64,000 nt of DNA, taken from assembly GCF_002795305.1 (NCBI RefSeq), contig NZ_PGGC01000044.1, positions 23,122-87,121 on the forward strand, in the 5' to 3' direction. Under the pieces are notes generated by a model. It was not told the origin of the DNA. It saw only the letters and a program-made list of their open reading frames with translations, and made no database searches. A program made the position numbers and the translations under genes. Source of the DNA: Aeromonas cavernicola. Its GTDB lineage: Bacteria; Pseudomonadota; Gammaproteobacteria; Enterobacterales; Aeromonadaceae. The first letter of the stretch is position 1. Each line of letters begins with the position of its first letter. Shown piece by piece: positions 59,558 to 64,000 of this stretch.

Positions 59558-59587
59558 CAAGGGTGTCTAATATATGGAACACCCTTG
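59558..59587. promoter_or_regulatory. 9-bp palindrome in the spuB leader, candidate operator
   Basis: CAAGGGTGT (59558-59566) and ACACCCTTG (59579-59587) form a perfect inverted repeat with a 12-base AT-rich centre. It lies between the predicted promoter and the spuB start, where a repressor would act. Confidence 0.5.
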
Positions 59588-60006
59588 TTACGAAATTGTA
59601 ATTAATACCCCCATAAAAGCCCGCCAGCAAGGGCGATGTCAAGCGGGAGTGTTTAAAAAACTATAAATAACGGCGCATATAATGACCATCTCGATGCCAA
59701 ATACTAAACACGTAGATAGGCAATATGGCGTCGTACTGACCGCTCATCTCATCAGGCTTCCATCTTGAATAAAGTGGTCACTTATCCGACCACTGGCGGG
59801 TTTTTCTTTGTCAAGAACCACACTCTTTGGCCGATTTACTTTGCAGAGCGGTTTTTTTTTGGTACAAGGCCCGCCCTGATTTACACCTGTTGTGGCCGCT
59901 TCAGCCGAGGTAGCGCGGTGTCAATCCAGTAACAAGGGGGTTGGTCTTTATCCAGATGACCCCATTAACAGAGATCATTGAGTTAACTGACTGGTAGTAA
60001 AATCGA
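59588..60006. other. Intergenic region between the polyamine operon and the DksA-like gene
   Basis: About 420 bases without a protein gene. Besides the spu promoter it holds a plus-strand TATAAT (59678-59683) without a clear -35, a hairpin AGTGGTC/GACCACT (59773-59794) followed shortly by five T, and a T9 run near 59849. A small RNA from about 59690 to 59805 is possible but not shown. Confidence 0.4.
59613..59642 (-). promoter_or_regulatory. Candidate spu/pot operon promoter
   Basis: Minus strand -35 TTGACA (59637-59642, perfect), 18-base spacer and weak -10 TTTTAT (59613-59618). Confidence 0.4.
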
Positions 60007-60393
60007 ATGTGTGACTTCATGAATAAAGACCAACTGGCCTTTTATAAGGGCCAGATCGAGCGACACATCGTCGAGCTCGAAGAACGCCTCAATTCTCAGG
60101 CTAGCCAAGCCATCGCCACCGATACCAACGAGATGGCTGACGAAATTGATCGTGCCAGCATTGAAGAAGCTCGTCGTTTGGAGCTGAATCGAATCGAGCA
60201 TGACAAACTGCATCTGCGCAATCTCAAAGGTGCGTTAAGACGGATCAGTGAAGGGGAATTTGGTTACTGCGAGTCTTGTGGGGAGCAAATCTCACTGAAG
60301 CGACTGCAAGCTCGGCCTGAATCTCGGTTCTGTCTTGAGTGCCAAAGCACCAAAGAGTTCAACGATAATCATGTGTTCCGCCGTGTCGCCTGA
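60007..60393 (+). CDS. DksA/TraR-family C4 zinc-finger protein
   Basis: 128 residues: an N-terminal coiled coil (LAFYKGQIERHIVELEERL, EEARRLELNRIEHDKL) and a four-Cys zinc finger, CESC (88, 91) and CLEC (109, 112), with RPESRFCLECQ typical of the family. DksA-type proteins reach into the RNA polymerase secondary channel and work with ppGpp. It is shorter than E. coli DksA (151). The acidic tip reads NEMADEIDRA. A Met at 60019 is the alternative start. Confidence 0.88.
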   Translation: MCDFMNKDQLAFYKGQIERHIVELEERLNSQASQAIATDTNEMADEIDRASIEEARRLELNRIEHDKLHLRNLKGALRRISEGEFGYCESCGEQISLKRLQARPESRFCLECQSTKEFNDNHVFRRVA

Positions 60394-60545
60394 TATGGCG
60401 AGGATGTAGTGATCGCCGGTTAATCGGCACCACCTGATGACCCCGAGGTCATGCCCATAGGCTTGGGGGTATGGCCACTTTTCAGCACGCTAGTGATAAC
60501 TTGGTTAGACTTCAGTTACCCCTGATTTCTAGCGGAAAACGGCGT

Positions 60546-61400
60546 ATGAAATGGCTCATCAAGCTATGTGTCTGCTTGCCGATGCTGGTACAAGCCCAAG
60601 GTCTAATAGTGAAGGTGCCCAGTCGGCCCGTTAACCATCTCGAGCAAGAGTACCAGCTTAAGCTGCTGGAGCTGGCACTCTCCCACTCAGGTCAACCTTT
60701 TCAAATTAAACAGGTTGACCTCGATCTAAACCAATTCACGCTACAGCAGCAATTGAGCAAGGGCGAGAGCATCAATGTGTTTTGGATGAGTACATCCAGC
60801 GAGCTTGAATCGATGTTTATTCCCATCCCCATTCCCATTTTCCGTGGCTTGGAAGGGCTGCGCCTTGGCCTGATCCATGTCAATGATCAAGCGCGCTTCG
60901 ATCGCGTTAAAAACGTGGATGATTTAAAGCAGATGAAGGTAGCGCAGGGGGTGGGTTGGGCGGATAACAAGGTGCTCAGGCACGCGGGAATTAAGACCTA
61001 TTCGGGGCGGTACAGCAATTTGTTTCGGCTGATTAACGATGGTGACAAGCTGGATTTTTTCCCGCGATCCCTTATAGCGATCTTCGCTGAGCGTAGAGAG
61101 CTAGGCGCAGAGTATTCCAATCTTGCTATTGAAAAGCGTCTGGTGCTGCGTTACTCCATGGCACAGCTATTTTTTGTGAGCCCCAAACACCCTGAGTTGG
61201 CGCGAGCGATCCATCAAGGGTTAGAGCGCTCATATGCCGATGGCAGTTTTATGACGTTTTATAAACAACATCCTCGGATCCGCGAGGCGTTAGCCAGTGC
61301 GAATTTGGATCAGCGCATCACCATTACTCTCACCAACCCAGATCTCACCCCCTTGTTAAAAAGCATCCCAGCCCGATATTGGGACTATCCCCCCCTGTGA
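60546..61400 (+). CDS. Periplasmic solute-binding-like protein (SBP type 3)
   Basis: 284 residues from the Met at 60546, which follows GGAAAA and gives a signal peptide ([19 protein letters not shown]). The two-lobed fold is suggested by [24 protein letters not shown], the repeated IPIPIPIF segment and a C-terminal helix [22 protein letters not shown]. No permease or ATPase gene is nearby, and the basic ligand motifs of amino-acid binders are not obvious. Could be a sensor-type binding protein. The frame opens at 60471 without a good ribosome site. Confidence 0.72.
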   Translation: MKWLIKLCVCLPMLVQAQGLIVKVPSRPVNHLEQEYQLKLLELALSHSGQPFQIKQVDLDLNQFTLQQQLSKGESINVFWMSTSSELESMFIPIPIPIFRGLEGLRLGLIHVNDQARFDRVKNVDDLKQMKVAQGVGWADNKVLRHAGIKTYSGRYSNLFRLINDGDKLDFFPRSLIAIFAERRELGAEYSNLAIEKRLVLRYSMAQLFFVSPKHPELARAIHQGLERSYADGSFMTFYKQHPRIREALASANLDQRITITLTNPDLTPLLKSIPARYWDYPPL

Positions 61401-61470
61401 CAGAAACCATGTGGTGACCTGTCTCTGTGTGAGCGGGGCTACTACTAACCTGATGATTCGAGGTATGACC

Positions 61471-61941
61471 ATGAGGCAAGCCAACCTCAGCCTGCTACTC
61501 GCAGGCTGGTTGCTGAGTATGTCGGCATTCGCAGATAACGCGGATACCATTGGTGAAGTCAGTACCGCCTTCAAGCTGTTTGGCCCCAACCACAAGATTC
61601 GGGTAGAAGCGTTCGACGACCCGCGCATCGACGGCGTCGTCTGCTATCTGGCGCGTCCCAAGACTGGTGGCGTCAAGGGGGGGCTGGGACTGGCGGAAGA
61701 TCCCTCCCACGCCTCCCTGTCGTGTCACCAGATCGGCCCCATCACCGTGCCCGAGCAGCTCAAGGCGGGAGAAGAGGTGTTCGACGTTAGCACCTCGCTG
61801 GTGTTCAAGGAGCAGAAAGTGGTGCGCTTTTACGATACAAAACGCAATGCGCTGATCTACCTGACTTACAGCACTAAGCTGGTGGATGGATCGTACAAAA
61901 GTGCTGTCAGTGCAGTGCCCATTATGCCGTGGGGCCGATGA
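61471..61941 (+). CDS. creA: CreA family periplasmic protein
   Basis: 156 residues with a signal peptide ending AFADN. It closely follows E. coli Cre[60 protein letters not shown] and [10 protein letters not shown]. Function unknown. GAGG lies 7 bases before the ATG at 61471. Unlike in E. coli, no creBCD genes follow. Confidence 0.92.
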   Translation: MRQANLSLLLAGWLLSMSAFADNADTIGEVSTAFKLFGPNHKIRVEAFDDPRIDGVVCYLARPKTGGVKGGLGLAEDPSHASLSCHQIGPITVPEQLKAGEEVFDVSTSLVFKEQKVVRFYDTKRNALIYLTYSTKLVDGSYKSAVSAVPIMPWGR

Positions 61942-62016
61942 ACCATTGGTTTTTCCGGTGATAACCAGCCTGTTTTGTTGTAATTTAACCACATCATCAG
62001 TCGCGGAGCGCACATC

Positions 62017-63006
62017 ATGAAAGTCGCCGTATTCAGTACCAAGAGCTATGACAAAGAGCATTTCAACCAAGCTAATAGCCGTTTCGGCTTTGAGCTGGAG
62101 TTTTTCGATGTGCGACTGGAAGCCAAGACAGCGCGGCTGGCCCATGGTGTTCCGGTAGTTTGTCTGTTCGTCAATGACGATGCGGATCGCGAGGTATTGA
62201 CCGAACTGGCCAGCAATGGCACCAAGGTGATCGCCCTGCGCTGTGCCGGTTACAACAACGTGGATCTGGCCGCTGCCAAAGAGCTGGGGCTGAAAGTGGT
62301 GCGAGTCCCCGCCTACTCCCCCGAGGCGACCGCCGAGCATGCTGTCGGCATGATGATGTGCCTCAACCGCCGGATTCATAAGGCCTATCAACGCACCCGC
62401 GATGCTAATTTTTCGCTGGAAGGGCTGGTTGGTTTTAACATGCATGGCAAAACGGTTGGCGTCATCGGCACCGGCAAGATTGGGCTCGCCGCCCTGCGCA
62501 TCCTCAAGGGGTTCGGGGTTCGTCTGCTGGTCAACGATCCGTATCAGAATCCGGTCGCCATCGAGTTAGGGGCCGAGTATGTGGATCTCGATACCCTGTT
62601 TCGCCAATCCGATATCGTCAGCCTGCACTGCCCGCTGTTCAAGGAGAACTACCACCTGCTGAACCAGGAGGCGTTCGCCAAGATGAAGGACGGGGTGATG
62701 ATCATCAACACCAGCCGTGGCGGCCTGCTCGACTCCAACGCAGCCATCGAGGCGCTCAAGACCTCCCGCATCGGCGCGCTGGGGCTGGATGTCTACGAGG
62801 AGGAGGAAGATCTGTTCTTCTCCGATAAGTCCAACGAAGTGATCACTGATGACGTGTTCCGCCGCTTATCGGCCTGTCACAATGTGCTGTTTACCGGCCA
62901 TCAGGCGTTCCTGACCCGCGAGGCGCTGCATGCCATTGCTGATACCACCCTCGGCAATATTCGCGCCATCGAAAGCCAGGGCCGCTGCGACAACGAGGTG
63001 GAGTAA
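62017..63006 (+). CDS. ldhA: D-lactate dehydrogenase, fermentative
   Basis: 329 residues; reduces pyruvate to D-lactate with NADH during anaerobic growth. The NAD loop GTGKIG is at 151-156. The catalytic Arg is expected within INTSRGGLLD, and His295 lies in TGHQAFLT. GGAG precedes the ATG. Confidence 0.95.
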   Translation: MKVAVFSTKSYDKEHFNQANSRFGFELEFFDVRLEAKTARLAHGVPVVCLFVNDDADREVLTELASNGTKVIALRCAGYNNVDLAAAKELGLKVVRVPAYSPEATAEHAVGMMMCLNRRIHKAYQRTRDANFSLEGLVGFNMHGKTVGVIGTGKIGLAALRILKGFGVRLLVNDPYQNPVAIELGAEYVDLDTLFRQSDIVSLHCPLFKENYHLLNQEAFAKMKDGVMIINTSRGGLLDSNAAIEALKTSRIGALGLDVYEEEEDLFFSDKSNEVITDDVFRRLSACHNVLFTGHQAFLTREALHAIADTTLGNIRAIESQGRCDNEVE

Positions 63007-63110
63007 CCCCCCCTCGTCGTACCCCGCTTTACATCTCTATGCGCCGGGTTGTGAGACTCGGCGCCATCGGTTAGGCTACCAGCCCTTTTTATGCAGGAGT
63101 CTGGTTGCCT

Positions 63111-64000
63111 ATGTTTATCGGATTTGATTACGGCACTTCTAACTGCGCGGTGGCCGTGATGGAACAGGGCCGCCCCAGACTGCTCAACCTTGGTCCATCC
63201 CACTATCTTCCCTCCACCTTGCACGCCCCCCACCGAGATGCCATCGCCGGTCTGTTGGCTGAAGGGCTGGCACCGGCCCAGCAGGCGGAGTACCTCAAGC
63301 TGCGTGGCCCCGTGGTCAGCCGCGCTCAGATGGTTCGCCGCCAGATGCGCGAAGAGGGACTGATCGACGAGCTCTGCTTCGGCGGTGCCGCACTGGAACG
63401 CTATCTGGAAGAGCCGGACGACGGCTACTATATCAAATCGCCAAAATCTTTCCTTGGCGCCTATGGCCTCAAGGCCCCCCAGATCGCCCTGTTTGAAGAT
63501 ATCGTCTGCGCCATGATGCTCCATGTCCGCCAGCAGGCGGAGCAGCAGCTGGGCGCCCCGATCCGCCAGGCGGTGATCGGCCGCCCGGTCAACTTCCAGG
63601 GCCTGGCGGGGGAGGAGAGCAACCAGCAAGCTATCGCCATCCTGACCGAGGCGGCCCGTCTGGCCGGTTTCGAGCAGGTGGAGTTCCTCTATGAACCGGT
63701 AGCCGCCGGGTTTGAATTCGAGGCGCGCCTCACCGAAGACGCCGTGGTGCTGGTGGTGGATATCGGCGGCGGTACCACCGACTGCTCCATGCTGCGGATG
63801 GGCCCGAGCTACCGCGATCAGCTGGATCGCAGCGGCGATCTGCTCGGCCACAGCGGCCAGCGGATCGGCGGCAACGACTTCGACATCCGCCTGACGGTGG
63901 AGGGGATGATGCCGCTGCTCGGCATGCACGAGACCCTCAAGACTGGCAAGCCGCTGCCCCACCCGCTGTTCTGGGATGCGGCCGCCATCCACGACGTCAG
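63111..64000 (+). CDS. yegD: Hsp70-like protein YegD, 3' end outside the window
   Basis: The frame is open from ATG 63111 to the window end (296 codons of about 450). It begins MFIGFDYGTSNCAVAVME, the phosphate-binding loop of actin/Hsp70 ATPases, and contains LYEPVAAGFEFEARL and VVDIGGGTTDCSM, the second phosphate loop. YegD is a shortened Hsp70 relative without a full substrate-binding domain; role unclear. GCAGGAG lies 11 bases before the ATG. Confidence 0.92.
   Translation, partial: MFIGFDYGTSNCAVAVMEQGRPRLLNLGPSHYLPSTLHAPHRDAIAGLLAEGLAPAQQAEYLKLRGPVVSRAQMVRRQMREEGLIDELCFGGAALERYLEEPDDGYYIKSPKSFLGAYGLKAPQIALFEDIVCAMMLHVRQQAEQQLGAPIRQAVIGRPVNFQGLAGEESNQQAIAILTEAARLAGFEQVEFLYEPVAAGFEFEARLTEDAVVLVVDIGGGTTDCSMLRMGPSYRDQLDRSGDLLGHSGQRIGGNDFDIRLTVEGMMPLLGMHETLKTGKPLPHPLFWDAAAIHDV

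Noticed and set aside
61495..62445. Minus-strand open frame of 316 codons
   Set aside because: Antisense of creA and ldhA, both clearly recognised.
62901..63992. Minus-strand open frame of 363 codons
   Set aside because: It overlaps the plus-strand yegD start and ldhA end. Its composition is that of an antisense frame in GC-rich DNA, and YegD motifs are clear on the other strand.

Overview
The window looks like a gammaproteobacterial chromosome, most probably Aeromonas. The strongest clue is the type IV pilus cluster tapA-tapB-tapC-tapD followed by coaE-zapD-yacG, with a TapD protein that closely resembles the Aeromonas hydrophila protein as I remember it. The PdhR-AceE-AceF-LpdA, PyrB-PyrI, LdhA, CreA, YhhQ, SelO and RecQ proteins also fit this group. 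Species cannot be fixed by eye.

Layout. 1-4.2 kb: a large Ig-repeat lipoprotein and a tiny lipoprotein. 4.2-11.5 kb: the pyruvate dehydrogenase operon on the minus strand (pdhR, aceE, aceF, then lpdA with its own promoter), with two PdhR operators upstream. 11.6-13.6 kb: ampD, a retropepsin-like protease and nadC. 13.9-20.1 kb: the Tap pilus operon and the housekeeping genes behind it. 20.1-21.8 kb: pyrBI with a pyrL-type leader peptide and attenuator. 21.9-32 kb: a two-partner secretion pair, a 2738-residue FhaB-type exoprotein and its FhaC-type transporter. 32.3-35.2 kb: a Fur-box-associated TonB siderophore receptor and a PepSY-like membrane protein.

35.6-44.3 kb is a compact defence island on the minus strand: hsdR, hsdM, a short RhuM-domain gene, a truncated DUF1016 (YhcG-type) gene, a RhuM-Fic fusion, hsdS with two target-recognition domains and a G9 tract, and an Abi_2/HEPN gene. 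From hsdM onward every neighbour overlaps by a few bases, so this looks like one translationally coupled unit. Two direct repeats show that recombination duplicated the RhuM segment and cut off the DUF1016 gene. It is the best candidate in the window for an unusual system.

44.8-51 kb: tRNA-Leu, an RDD membrane protein, yhhQ under a preQ1-I riboswitch, a small DUF3630-like gene, selO, recQ with a decayed copy of its own 3' end, yigI and tRNA-Pro. 51.3-59.6 kb: a polyamine uptake and catabolism operon in the order glutamine-synthetase-like ligase, aminotransferase, two binding proteins, ATPase, two permeases, as in Pseudomonas spuBCDEFGH without spuA. 60-64 kb: a DksA/TraR-type zinc-finger protein, a periplasmic solute-binding-like protein, creA, ldhA and the start of yegD, which runs off the window.

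All family assignments were made by reading translated sequence and motifs; no database search was run. No CRISPR array, rRNA, integrase, transposase or phage gene was seen.
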